Below are positions 46,425-57,344 of a stretch of 64,000 nucleotides of DNA, piece after piece. A program made the position numbers and the translations under genes. This stretch comes from Parelaphostrongylus tenuis (lineage: Eukaryota > Nematoda > Chromadorea > Rhabditida > Metastrongylidae), in contig JAHQIW010007315.1 of the NCBI GenBank assembly GCA_019055375.1, forward strand, positions 171,036 through 235,035. The letters are read 5' to 3'. The notes beneath the pieces were generated by a model. The model did not search any database. It was not told where the DNA came from and worked only from the letters and a program-made list of their open reading frames with translations. Each line of letters opens with the position of its first letter. Positions within the stretch are counted from its first letter, which is position 1.

Positions 46425-46715
46425 AGATAATATATCTCGCAATTATTATTTGAGCTAACATGTCATGTGGTCTGCTGAATGCGCTGACATATGAAGCCCG
46501 ATATACGTGTTTCAACCATACTGTCTCGTCAGTGGGGCAGAACCCGTCATCGTTCAATCTTTTTACTAGCCAACCCTCTCGGAAACCTGCTCACGTGTAT
46601 CGCGCTGTACAAGAGCCTTTACCAGACCACATGACGTGTTAGCTCAAATGATAATGAAGGGATCTGTTGAAATTTGAGCGTGGTCTCAAGAAAACACTCG
46701 AAATGAAAGGTATGA
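46425..46715. mobile_element. M1 MITE, internally deleted copy
   Basis: Both terminal arms are present ('gagctaacatgtcatgtggt' at the left, 'accacatgacgtgttagctc' at the right), but the centre is reduced to about 60 bp. It ends with 'gtggtctcaagaaaacactc' like the right end of the copy at 50767. The 45510-46420 flank shows no gene. Confidence 0.7.
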
Positions 46716-47039
46716 GACAATAATTTCTGAGAAAATTAGATGAGTTAGAAGAGGCTTTGAAACGGTAGTCCAGTTTTATTCATTCAACAATAGTCTATGT
46801 GGGTTATATGTGCAGGCGTATTCACTCATTTGCATCCGATTTCGTCCATTGTGACATTGGAATCAGGTCATGCAATCTTAGTTTACTTGCATTTCATCCT
46901 TGTTCAATTATTCGTTTGCATGTTTACGTAGTAATATTTTCCTTGGAATTCATAATGAAAGTGACTTTGCAAAAGGAAGAATGCTATAAAAAGCGTTATA
47001 ATCCGTTAACATTCTTTGACTCACGCTGTAGCCATGCAT

Positions 47040-47245
47040 AGCCCCTGAACACTCCCCGGTCAACAACGAACGCCCAATGGAACGCCACAGTCGGCTATAT
47101 TAGAGAGTGCAAGGAGACGTGCTCAACCAGTATTCTACAACGTTCAAGAAGAAGAAGAAAAAACGAGTTGAATGCTAGGAGCAGTGGGATACGCTCAGTG
47201 AAAAAAGAAACACTGTGTACACGAACCAATAAAGTGTAAAGTGTA
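47040..47245 (+). repeat. Dispersed repeat R3, second copy
   Basis: Collinear with 33720-33940 ('gtcaacaacgaacgcccaat', 'cgttcaagaagaagaag', 'gagttgaatgctaggagcag'), ending in an A-rich tract with AATAAAG. Confidence 0.5.
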
Positions 47246-47358
47246 AAATTTCACGTTGTCCGCTATCCTCAAAACTAAACGAACACGTTAGGTCGCAGTT
47301 TGGAGCAGCTAAATGCACAATGGTAGCGCGTATGTAGACTCAGACCCATTTCACATAT

Positions 47359-49260
47359 TTTATTAAATTCTGATCAATTAAATGATAAATGATAAATCAT
47401 CAATTCTTGACAAATCACAAGTGATGCGCCCTGGTTGCAACTTCATCAATCATTGTTAGAAGTGATGGAATGATATAGCCTACATAGTGTGACTTGAAGT
47501 GGTCTGTCAATATCGCGGCTGTTGTCCTCACAAATCCGGTATCAATAGTCCAGCCGTGGAGGGATAAGAGGCGCGGATATTCAGATTTTGATTCGAATTG
47601 GTAATCATATTTTGTTGCGAAGTACTCTTCAACCACTGCCCTACGTACGCCCCGAGATGTTAGTATTTTGGCGCTTTACGAAGAAGAAAGCTAAAGGTGG
47701 ATTTATGTCTTGGAGAAAACTTAGTTAAATGGTGGTAGCACCTAATAATCTCGTAAAATTACTTTCAATGCAAGTGCAGGGAAAAAATTTTTACTCGGCA
47801 AAATACACGTCATAGATGGGTTCCGGGTTTCTGTTCTATTTATGCACTCAGAAGATGAAGATAACTCAGGTAGCTCACATATCTTTTTAAGTGATCTTAA
47901 ATCAAAAAAACTTCGATTTTTGGTTTGTATTCTTGTGGAGCACATTCTTTAAGTTGGTAAATTAAACTGAATTTAATGTTTTTTGATTACGCCATGTGGG
48001 AAATTGTTATCTAAAGACGAAGAAAACTGAGGTCCTAAACGATAAGTGTTATTAGGAAACTATCTTAGTATATTTGTTAAAGCATACTTCAGTTTGAACA
48101 AATCACTCCCCAATGGGAGGTCGCCCGACTTTTTCTCATCGCCTCGTTATGGCATCGTTGTCGTTGCGACATCCGGTAGGTGATGATCGAGTGTGGGGAA
48201 CAAGTTTGCATTTCAAATTCTTCAAGAGCTAAATCGTCGTGGGAAGATGTGATAGTTCCTGTGAAAAGGTGAAAACTCAAACAATACTTTTTATTACCAA
48301 AAACAAGACCTCAAAATAAAGCACTAGTCATTAGTCATTTGGCTATCGATATCAAGATAGAACACAGCGAATTTCCTCAAAAGGACAGATATAAAGCGTT
48401 TGACGTTAACCAATAGCAAATAAAAATACTGAGGATTGTCTTCCTTCTAAAGCATCGTGAGGTAATCGGACACATATCTGGCTTACACACGGACTTGCGG
48501 TGTACAACACATGTATCAAGCCGGAGTTTCTTAAGTCTCTTCTGAAACCCTCCTTATTTTGCTCATACCAATGTTGAGCATCAAAAATTTAATCAATCCT
48601 TACACTCTTGCGATATTTTCGCCAAAAACACTGAAGGTAGATGGTATCTTTTCAAAATGGTTTGCTCTTCATATCACTCGAATTCAAAAAGTCATTTGAT
48701 TAGTCTGGCGTGTATTAGGAACGAATGGAAATTTTACCTGCGCCCATTATAATTAGTCTATGGCTAATGCGATATCATATTACGGCGCATTACGTGTCCA
48801 TGCAAACTTCGACATATCCTCCACAAGTGTGAAAAAGGACAGCAGCGTAGGTCGCATTCGTCAATTTAGAAGAAATTACTGACCAGAAAATGAATTTCGA
48901 ACTCTGTGCCCATTTTTATTAACACATAATCAACAGTGTAATGTAGTAGACACTTTATCGTTGATCTGTTTTTTCGCAAGAAAATAGTAGCAGTGTTTGG
49001 TAGTTACCCGTACTTTGAAGGTGCCTCATAGAATCGACTCCAATCGCAACTTAGTAGAGGTGAATGAATGCTTACCTGGTCCTTATGGTATGAACAGCCC
49101 TACTATTGCATCAAGTAAAAAAGTTCGCCTTTCAGACAAGCGTATCCTATGATAGTAATGTCACAATGTTGGGAATGATTAGCTCGAAGTCTGACCCTGC
49201 CAAAAAACATATGTATACTGCAGAGCATACTATAACCACTAAGTTAAACGTGTCCTTCAT
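47359..49260 (-). CDS. Possible multi-exon secreted-protein gene, unrecognised
   Basis: Terminal exon 47673-47415 follows acceptor TTCGTAAAG and reads ILTSRGVRRAVVEEYFATKY, DYQFESKSEYPRLLSLHGWT and a C-terminus IDEVATRAHHL; AATAAA lies 51 bp past the stop (47359-47364 on the complement). Upstream candidates: 48240-48089 after TTTTCACAG (TITSSHDDLALEEFEMQTCS), a short segment ending AAGGACCAG|GTAAGC near 49073, and an ATG at 49260 opening MKDTFNLVVIVCSAVYICFL, which looks like a signal peptide. Phases between these pieces could not be fully reconciled, so the exon chain is provisional and more than one gene may be involved. No family is recognised. Confidence 0.35.
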
Positions 49261-49729
49261 TTTTGTTGTATGAGGCTTATCGGATAAAGGATAGATTTTC
49301 TCAAAAAGTGAACTGGTTGGCTTATGAGACAGATTCATGAGTCGTATTCATAAAAAAATTATGACCGTGATACGCTCGGCAAACTCTCAATGGCAAGGTT
49401 TGCCCTTGAAAACCGGTACTTTTAGCAATCAGTTACTAGTCTGCAATGGCTCTCAAAATGACAAAAAAACTGCAAATTTTCAAAGAAAAAAGTTACGGCT
49501 TTTTTATGACACGTTTTCCTAACCAACATAACTGCACTCTTCACCGGAAATTAGGTTGTCCGGTTGACATTTTAACTACAGTATTAACTTAAGAAGTAAA
49601 AACTCCCAAAGCTGACTATCCACTCGGCACAGGTGGAACAAATCAGCAGATTTTTTTTTACCTAATAGGCTGTTCTGAGGTTATTACCAACCTCGGATTC
49701 GCTTATCAGGAAAAAGCCACTGAGAAGGA

Positions 49730-50767
49730 ACATTTAGCTGATAATTATTTTTGAGCCATGCATGTGGTCTATATTGGCACTTATACAATGCTATACAAGT
49801 GTTTCGGTCTTGGAGCCTCGTCAGTTGCACAGTGACTTTCCTCTGAGGAATCCTTTTGGAAATCCTTCTTACATAAAGAAGTTGCCGACGAACGTTTTAC
49901 AAGCGCCGATAAATGATAGTATCACCGAACGAGCAATTTTGTACACTCGATTGCTCTTGGTTGGCATTCATGAATTAACATACGTTTTGGTAATCAGTCA
50001 GAAATCATTTCTTTTTGACCGCCTCTTGCGGTGTTATGATGTCAAATGAACCCAATGATGTAGAGTGGTGTGCAAAATCATCTGCGTCAGCTGGGATTCG
50101 AACCTACACTTCACCCTATGCGGGAGCGCGTGCTGAACCGTTGCACTACCGACGGCCGTTTCGACACCACTCCTTCTATGCTACAACACGCTGCCTGTTA
50201 ACACCCAACCGTCAACGATCTGGCGTGGGTAGCCGCTATCGACAATGAACCCACTTATGCCCAAAAATGTTGGGTGTTGATAATAAATCAGTAATCATTT
50301 TCGTAGAGCAACAATTCAGCACGCGCTCCCGGATAGAGTGAAGTGTAGGTTCGAATCCCAGCTGACGCAAACGTTTTGCACACCACTCTACATCACCGGG
50401 TATCATGCGTTTTGTTTCGAGTGTTTTTCAAAACTACGCTCAAATTTCAAAATACCTGATAATTATTTTTGAGCCGTTGAAGATACCAGCCAGGAACAAT
50501 CGAGTGTACAACATTACCCATCTAGTGATTTGTTTCACCTGACGGCACATGTAAATAGTACGTCTGCGTCTCCTTTATATAAGGGGGATGTGCTCACCCC
50601 GTGAGGACTGATTCAGACGAAAGATACTGTGCAACTGACGAGGCTGCAAGGCCGAAAAAAGTGTTTCCACTCTATGAGTGCCAAAACAGGCCCATGCATA
50701 GCTCAAAAATAACTATCAGGCATATTAGAATTTGAGCGTGGTCTTAAGAAAACACTCGAAACAAAAG
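49730..50767. mobile_element. Nested MITE cluster: M2 palindrome between two M1 partial copies
   Basis: 49730-49990 is an M1 left half (tatacaagtgtttcggtctt). 50010-50400 is a full M2 palindrome: two inverted tRNA-like units, 'gctgggattcgaacctacac' at 50090 and its inverse 'gtgtaggttcgaatcccagc' at 50344. 50405-50767 starts with an M1 left terminus (gttttgtttcgagtgttttt), jumps internally, and ends with a complete M1 right arm (cgaaacaaaagg). The order implies at least two insertion or rearrangement events. Confidence 0.75.
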
Positions 50768-50864
50768 GTATAACATTTAGCTAATTCTTATCAAGGCTCA
50801 TTTCTGAAAGACTGATTAAGTCACTGACAAAGCCTTCGTTTTCACATGTAGGACATTGATTAGA

Positions 50865-51110
50865 GGTGCCCTGCGATACACAAATGATCTTCAGTTCGAC
50901 TCCGCGTCCCGGTTTCACCAAACTTTGCAACCATCCGGAGTCAGCAAATCGGTAATCGAGATGTCTCGGAAGTTACTCAATGACTTGGTACATCGGTAGA
51001 CTACCAAAAGTATAAGTCAGATTCAAGCTCCCTCAGCTGCCCCAAGAATGAACTACAGCATATGGCGCACTCTTCGGGGATTTAGTGAGGAAAATCTTAT
51101 CTTTCGTCCT
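50865..51110 (+). mobile_element. SINE1 copy, degenerate
   Basis: A-box region 'gacattgattagaggtgc', B box TTCGACTCCGC, then 'aatcggtaatcgagatgtct' and 'gcatatggcgcactcttcgg'. More diverged than the copies at 6380 and 42836. Confidence 0.6.
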
Positions 51111-51114
51111 TTTG

Positions 51115-52410
51115 AAAATTCAGCATCGAAAAATAACTCTTAAAGGAAACTGATAGACATTTCGGTTCCAGCGAAAAATGGAAGACCAGATCGAACACGA
51201 AGCGTTGACGGAAAGCGCAGATGGTCGTTCTTTGGCCAAATGTGGCATAATTGATCTTATGAGTGAGAGAGCACCACATAAGTCTTAATCTACTCAGTCT
51301 TTAACTCAATGAATTTATGAGAAGAGCTGTCTTCCGATGTCAGGTGTAATGGACTCGATGCCAAGTAAGCGCCACCTTCACTATAAGCCGTGACGACCTG
51401 GGACATTTCACATAACACAATTGGCTTTTAGAGATGATATTTCGAAAGTTTTCTGAAACATTAGTCAATAAATCTTTGGTGATCCAAAAATTGCGAAAGA
51501 AGAAGAATCGCTGAATTACATTTGAGACGTTTCATGAAATAGAACAACTCATCGGTGGTGATTTTATCCTTCGAAACGTTGTAATTGAATTTTCTTAGAA
51601 GTGCATGAGATAAGTTACTGCACTTGTCATTTCCCACTATGTTTAGGAAATCAATCCATAACTATTAGAAACTTCCTGGCAATGACAGCACGCGTATGTG
51701 TTTTTTCATTGAAAATGTCAAGCATAAGACAAAAAAAGCAAAGTAGAAAGCAACAGGGTTCCGCAAAATGCAATAAAACTATGCAGGATGATATTTTGTT
51801 CAATAAATTCCACAGGAGGTGCTCATCTGAAGTAATATGATCATAGAACAAAGCATGATGATAAGAAACGAGTCTCAAGGGCTCTTTCATTCATTCGCAG
51901 TCGGGTACAAGTTCCACCATCGGACCCCTGTACGGGATGATTTACGTCTGCGAGACTAAGACAACAACAGTGATCCGTTAAATGGGAACATAAATCACAT
52001 CTATAAGCTGGTAAGTTCAAATGCAACCGACAATAGCTACTTACTAGTAAGTTCGACATCGCTTGATGCATGAGTTTTAAGAATTTTGTACTACAAAAAA
52101 TCAAGATCTCGGCAACGTTTTTGTGGTTTTCGCTGGAATCAAAGGTTGTCGTCACTACGATAATCGGCCAGATGTTCCACTTCTTAGACAAATCACACAC
52201 CTCGGAAGGTTTTGCGCTCTTCGTGAAGACAGACCGTCAACGCATTCATCTCGCTGAGGTAATTCACTGCAGTTTACACGGTTGGACGTTGCAGTAACGA
52301 ATGAAGCTTGAGCTTCGTCTCTTCCAGATGAGCACACAGAAGACGCCGAACTCGTCTCCACACATCAGACCTCTCTCTCTTTTCGGTGACTTACTTTTAC
52401 CTAACTGGTA
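51115..52410. other. No firm gene; minus frames 51841-52361 unresolved
   Basis: Two long minus frames overlap here. One (52361-52155) reads SSGRDEAQASFVTATSNRVN and meets a possible donor (TTCCGAG|GTGTGT). The other (52200-51841, 119 codons) contains cysteine pairs (YRCDLCSHLTDHCCC). They might belong to a gene divergent from CLASP, but the frames cannot be joined by visible splice sites. Confidence 0.25.
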
Positions 52411-52429
52411 ACCATGACTTTGGTGAGGG

Positions 52430-52664
52430 AGGTGAATGTGCGATTAGGGGACGAAGAACAGACGTCGAGAGAGGAGGAAGGGAGGTTCTATTGCGGACAC
52501 GGCCACACCGCCGTCACGGACGTCTAGGAGTCAGAGAGCGCAGAGGAGAACCAGGACGTCTGGCATATCCGTCCATTTGCTCGCATCCTCATCGGTGTGT
52601 TTCCGATTTCGGGTTATAACCGCCAACGTCGTCATGTTCGTCAACTCGTGAGCGAAACCCCCTA
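52430..52664 (+). promoter_or_regulatory. GC-rich block upstream of CLASP exon 1
   Basis: Markedly richer in GC and CpG than its surroundings (for example cggacacggccacaccgccg, then cagaggagaaccaggacgtc). It ends directly at the CLASP start codon and probably holds 5' UTR and promoter. An upstream ATG at 52413 is followed at once by a donor-like TTTG|GTGAGG, which could mark a 5' UTR exon. Function is inferred from composition and position only. Confidence 0.4.
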
Positions 52665-52844
52665 ATGTCGTCGTGGTTGTCGTTCCTTCTCGAACAGAAC
52701 AGCTTTGATCCGAGAGTTAGACTTGAACTTGGTCAGCAGTTGTTGAATGAACTCTCAAACAATCAACGATTACCCTCCGACTCAAAAATTCTCAACGATT
52801 ACTGTGATGTTCTATTTCAATGGTTATCCGGTAGTAATTTTAAG
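52665..52844 (+). CDS. CLASP/Orbit (CLIP-associating protein), first coding exon
   Basis: Sixty codons from ATG 52665 to a donor at 52844/52845 (AATTTTAAG|GTGGGTG), phase 0. The product reads MSSWLSFLLEQNSFDPRVRL, ELGQQLLNELSNNQRLPSDS, KILNDYCDVLFQWLSGSNFK. This matches the N-terminal TOG domain start of CLASP proteins: a helix with 'RxxLxxxL', then the 'LxxxLxxWLxGSNFK' segment immediately before the next TOG helices. CLASPs bind microtubule plus ends and kinetochores and promote microtubule rescue. The remaining exons were not found; the intron may be very long or later exons may lie beyond the window. Confidence 0.75.
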
Positions 52845-53089
52845 GTGGGTGAAATTCGAACGATCACCATCGGTTTATGTCTGTTTTTTGCCAACTTTAT
52901 CAAGTGAATGAAGACCAAATAGCTTTATTTTCTGCGTGATTTTATTTCAATCTTAATAAAAGTAATAGGTATAGTATCGTTTCGCGATATTATTGCAAAA
53001 TACCTAGCAAGAAGGAATCCAATAATATGCTTTTTCTATTGCTCAGTCGGTCAGTTGTTCTGGTAACAAAAAGTTGAATAGATTGATGG

Positions 53090-53265
53090 GTTGATAGACA
53101 ATGTAATAGATAAGTAGATAGACCGATAGATAGGGAAACAAAGAGAGACAAAAAAAAGGGAGAGAGAGAGAATGAGGGAAAAAGAGGGACAGGAAAAAAG
53201 GACAAAAAACGAAAGTAGAATAGAGAACGAGAAACATATAGAGAGAGGTAGCGAAGAAGGTATGT
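53090..53265. repeat. Purine-rich low-complexity tract
   Basis: Almost pure A/G on the + strand (gggagagagagagaatgagg and similar). The minus-strand frames over it (52990-53363, rich in S, F, L, P) are compositional artefacts. It lies in the presumed first intron of CLASP. Confidence 0.8.
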
Positions 53266-53419
53266 GACTTTGTAGTTGATAAAGCTGTTAAAGCAGTAAT
53301 TTTGACAGTTGAGATAATTCTCTCGGTCTTTCCGCTATCTGTGACATCACGCAAAAAATGCAATATAGCAAGGGAGAAAAATCCCTTAAGTTATAAGTCT
53401 CCAGTTTTACCGATTAACG

Positions 53420-54480
53420 TTGGTTATGAGAATTAGTACGATGTTTGTATTCATAATCATACTCCTCACGAATCCCTTCATCATTCTCATCTCATGTTGT
53501 TTCTTTTGTCATCCGTTCATCTCATGTTGTTCCTTTTATCATATGCTATTTTTTTATACATCAATGGCAATTGGTTGTCGTTATGTGTTTCGTGAAAGGC
53601 ATGCGCTATGGTTGTTGGTTGCTATTGGACCTTGCTACTGCTACCTTATCGATCTTAGTTATTGCGGCCGTTGACAATCTGGAAGGTTCTTTTTCAGAAC
53701 ATTCGAATAATTCGATATTCGTCTGTATTCGGAAACGAAATTCATTTTGGAATAGGCATAAATGAGGCTGAAGTTTCTCCGTATTTATCAAAACGCTCGG
53801 ATGTGTTGTGTATACGGCCGCACCCGTAGCATCTTAGAGCTGCACCTTTGGCCTCTACAGTACCGTGCTGGAGACTTCCGACGAATCATAACACCTTTTC
53901 GAAACCTCTCAGAAAGATCGTGCAACATCTCGCCGAACCGAAGATATGGAATGATTCAGTCCCAGGAGTAGTGCGATCGAACCAATGGTTACCTATGTAT
54001 TATAGAAGACTCCTTTAACCACTGACCGATACGCGGACTCTTAAATTGACATTTTAGATGGAAATCATATATAAATATAAAAGAATCAAGGGTTGTTATT
54101 GAATGAAAACATAAACTGCCAATTTTTAAAAATGAAGTAATCGGTGATAATTCCATCCGTCCTCTTTGATACAAAGCTTCCTAGTTTCTTCGATTTACTG
54201 ATCCCATAAATGATATATAGAATGAACATAGAAACTACGGTAAATGTCTACTAAAAACCATGCTTTCCTATGTGACTTTTTCGTTTTTCATGGATTTATA
54301 ACCATTATAGATATTTTAAGGTATCATGGCTCGCTTCACTTTTCATTATGACGTCTCCAGAGATATTCTCACACTGTATTGCGCTATTTTTTGCCCTATC
54401 TGACCTTAACCTACATAAAGAAAACAGTTAATTGGCCGGGAAATTGCGCTTCTTCATTGAAATTATTCTCGCACTTCGAT
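53420..54480. other. No recognisable feature
   Basis: Short frames only. The + frame at 53420-53674 has hydrophobic stretches but low-complexity origin. No acceptor-flanked segment was found that continues the CLASP TOG domain. Confidence 0.4.
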
Positions 54481-54489
54481 GTGCTTGGA

Positions 54490-55235
54490 ACGCTTATGGC
54501 TCAGCGTTAAAGGCGCGTTACAATGCACTTCCGACACTGGGCTTAGTACTATATCCTTGAACAAGCCCTCTGTGGGTCAACGACCAGTATGCTGTACCGG
54601 ACTGTTTTGACACATAAAAACACTGAGTATTCAGTGACCTCAGTGATGTTGCAAATGGAATTCAAATGCTTAGCCCGTCCCTTATTCTATTTATTGAACT
54701 CTTCGTTAAATGCTCTTTCTTCTCGTGTTGCGATAATTTGAGCCTCTGCTTTAGATTGTGAAGTCCTCAGATTCTAACTACACTAGTTTTCAAGAAATTT
54801 TTGGTAGTTGTCAAGAAACCAGTTCCGCCGCGATATATTGTAGAAATTAAGTGACTTGTTTTCCATTGCAAACACTGTTGGTTGTCATCCCCTGTAGTGT
54901 TCGTGTAAGTGGTGATATAACGATGGAGTGTTGCTGGCATGTATCAGTAAATATGGGACACTCGTACAAGCGGTTTGATGTGCCCTGTAATACACATCTG
55001 ATCGTTAATACGATATGCAGCCTGGCCTCATTAAGCCTTCCATCCCTCTGAGGTCGGCAAACTTGTACGTAACTTATCTGAAAGAATAGCGCACTTGATA
55101 CATCGGCAGGCCACCGCGAATCGTTGTCAGAGCCAGTTGTGCATTCAGTCCTCTCAAACTAACCTTGATGAAATTGCATACATGGCGCATCTTCTAGAAT
55201 CTGATCAGTGCTAACTTTTATGTCGAACAATACTT
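54490..55235 (+). mobile_element. Two degenerate SINE1 copies
   Basis: 54490-54570 is a 5' fragment (tatggctcagcgttaaaggc). 54955-55235 is a longer copy with 'catctgatcgttaatacgat' at the B-box position, 'gccaccgcgaatcgttgtca', 'catacatggcgcatcttcta' and 'gatcagtgctaac'. Both are well diverged. Confidence 0.55.
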
Positions 55236-55929
55236 GTGAACCTTTTTTGTGACGTTTTCCAGTGTCTGTAATGACAAATATTCTTAAACTGTCAATTGCT
55301 TGTAAAAGAACTCAAAATGGTTGTTTGTGAATTGTCGCGTGATCCTTACCACTTCCTCTGCTTGTTTCATGGTCTTACAGCCGTCATTTATGGAGCTTAT
55401 CGGGTGGCGATGTCGTATTAGAGAGCCTCTAATTTTCTGTGACCTACGTCGCAACAGGTGTTCACTAGATACATCCCAACATGTGCTAAAAGGAAGGTTC
55501 GTTGTTACCATCGCACTGGTAGTAGTCCATCATGGTAGAGCGATCTCTACGTTTGATCGACCATTTGATTGAAGCCGTTAAAATACGTCAACTCAATCTA
55601 ACTGACTGCTATAAAGTGCCGATTGGTAAAACGAATTGTTGATCGCCTTCTTCCAAGCTAAATTGAGTGACCATTTCGCGCAGTGGGTGAGGTACCCTAC
55701 AGATAGGCGTAAATATCGCTGTTTAATCCCTTCGAGACAGGCCTTTTTCGCAGTTCTCGAAGACTTTTAGAATCATCCAATATCCCAAATCTTTGTGATT
55801 CCAAAAGTGTAATGAATCTCAAAATTGCTTTATTATTGCGTTGTCGCAGCGGATAAAATTACGTTTCATATTCAGCGCGTATTTTTTGCTCATCAGTGGT
55901 TGGAAGATGACTTTCTAACAAAATTTCAG

Positions 55930-56200
55930 TACTCAATCGATACCTTAGAAATGTTGATTCTGAAAATGATTTTGGTTTCTAGAAGAATCTTCAGGAGCAG
56001 AAATAATATTACGCTCCTCACTCAGAAATATGTACATCAAAGCATATGATCATGTAGAGGAAATCATGGTAATCAAAATATCAAATAACTCTTGAAACGG
56101 AGGAACAATTTCCAAAGAATAACGAACGTGGCACCTTTTCGGCGCGGGCGACAGTTGAATTCATCGTGCGCAGCACGATTTTCGTTATTTTGAGATTTTT
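55930..56200 (+). repeat. Dispersed repeat R5, third copy
   Basis: Collinear with intron 4 of HADHB at 37500-37700 ('gaaaatgatttt', 'acgctcctcactc', 'aaagcatatgatcatgtaga'). A small exon-like window after TTTCAG at 55929 lies inside this repeat and is therefore not taken as coding. The 55240-55930 flank has no recognisable gene. Confidence 0.45.
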
Positions 56201-56540
56201 TTCTTCGTTTCATGAAAATTCCGAGTTTCTCGTATTGGGATTATATAAGAGGCTTAATTCTAACGATTTACATATATCAGCTTTGATTTTCATTTTACAA
56301 TGCGGCCTTGAAGTAATGAAGAACGTGGTATAGAGTTCAATTGGCGGGCTAGCTATCTCGGGTGTGGAACATTTTCTTTTTCTTACTTCTACAGCCCTCA
56401 TTCAAGGACTTTCCGAAAAAAGTTAGCGTCCGAATCGTTTATACTTGTGCTATCGAATAGCTCTTAAAAATTTGGCAAACATTCGTCCACAGACCCTAGC
56501 CAGCAAACAAAACAAACCGAGCATGAAAGTTGTTCTATTT

Positions 56541-56845
56541 CCGTTCGTTTCGCGTGTTTCTTTAGACCACGCTCAAATTTTAATATATCTCTTTATTATT
56601 ATTCAAGCCACATGTCATATGGTCTTTTATGGGTTATATATAGAGCCCGGTACACGTGTTCGGCCTTGACAGCCTCATCAGTCAGGCAGTACTCTTCGTC
56701 ACAGTCAATCCTCTCGGGGGTCCCTACATACTTTGTAGAGAGTATGTGATGACAAACGATTCACACTGCCGTCATGTGAATAAATCACTAGATCGGCACT
56801 GTTGTACACTCAATTGTTCTTGGCTGGTATGTTCGATGATGAACA
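56541..56845. mobile_element. M1 MITE, left half
   Basis: Begins 'cgttcgtttcgcgtgtttct', carries 'agagcccggtacacgtgttc' and 'cagtcaggcagtactcttcg', and ends within the central region after 'ttgttcttggctggtatgtt'. The right arm is missing. The 133-codon + frame over it is a by-product. Confidence 0.7.
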
Positions 56846-56902
56846 ATTTCCATTTAAAAATGACCATACGTACTGCTTGCGATACCAGTTCGATGATAAC
56901 TC

Positions 56903-57200
56903 TCAATAATTTCTTAGATAGAATGATAGAACTTTTTTCTTCTTTAGTTCTATGTGTATTCCTTTTTGTATGTCCGCATACAACCTGCAATCAACAATAT
57001 TTGTCGTCACAACTTCTGATACTGCACATTCCTTTAACAATTCGAAGGCCATGTTGAACGTTTCGTCCCACACCGCGCGACGGAAAATCTCCCCAGTTAC
57101 TGTAACGGCTGCGTCGTGCCCTTGATAAAGGCAGCGAATCTCATGAGATAACACACTCCAGACAGCATGATGGGTGCGAGGAGAGGAATCCAGGTGGTTT
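56903..57200 (-). CDS. Coding-like ORF, unrecognised
   Basis: The minus frame reads AVWSVLSHEIRCLYQGHDAA, VTVTGEIFRRAVWDETFNMA and FELLKECAVSEVVTTNI, and stays open to 56903. Composition and codon use look like a soluble protein. It starts just after an in-frame stop near 57203 with no obvious acceptor. The part after about 56985 enters AT-rich sequence and is probably not coding. Family unknown. Confidence 0.3.
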
Positions 57201-57344
57201 TAAGAGAGAATTTTCATCATCAAGTGATGCAATTTCATTGAAAAACTTTCTACAGAGATATTCTCATTAGAGAAAACATCTATATCTCCCAAATTCCATC
57301 TGAATTTCTTATGTTTCAACGACAAAACTACATCGCTAAATGAC

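Noticed and set aside
47415..47673. Resemblance of VVEEYFATKYDYQF to the start of an Argonaute PAZ-linked segment
   Set aside because: The following residues do not continue the PAZ pattern and the exon soon ends in a stop with a poly(A) signal; a few matching residues are not enough.
52990..53363. Minus ORFs rich in S, F, L and P resembling a membrane protein
   Set aside because: They are the complement of a purine-rich low-complexity tract.
55930..55974. A 45-bp window after TTTCAG (YSIDTLEMLILKMIL) that could continue the CLASP TOG domain in phase
   Set aside because: The same stretch aligns with the R5 repeat in HADHB intron 4 (near 37500-37560), so the resemblance is most likely chance within a repeat.
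56656..57057. 133-codon + ORF
   Set aside because: Its first half is the M1 repeat and its second half is antisense to a better coding-like minus frame.
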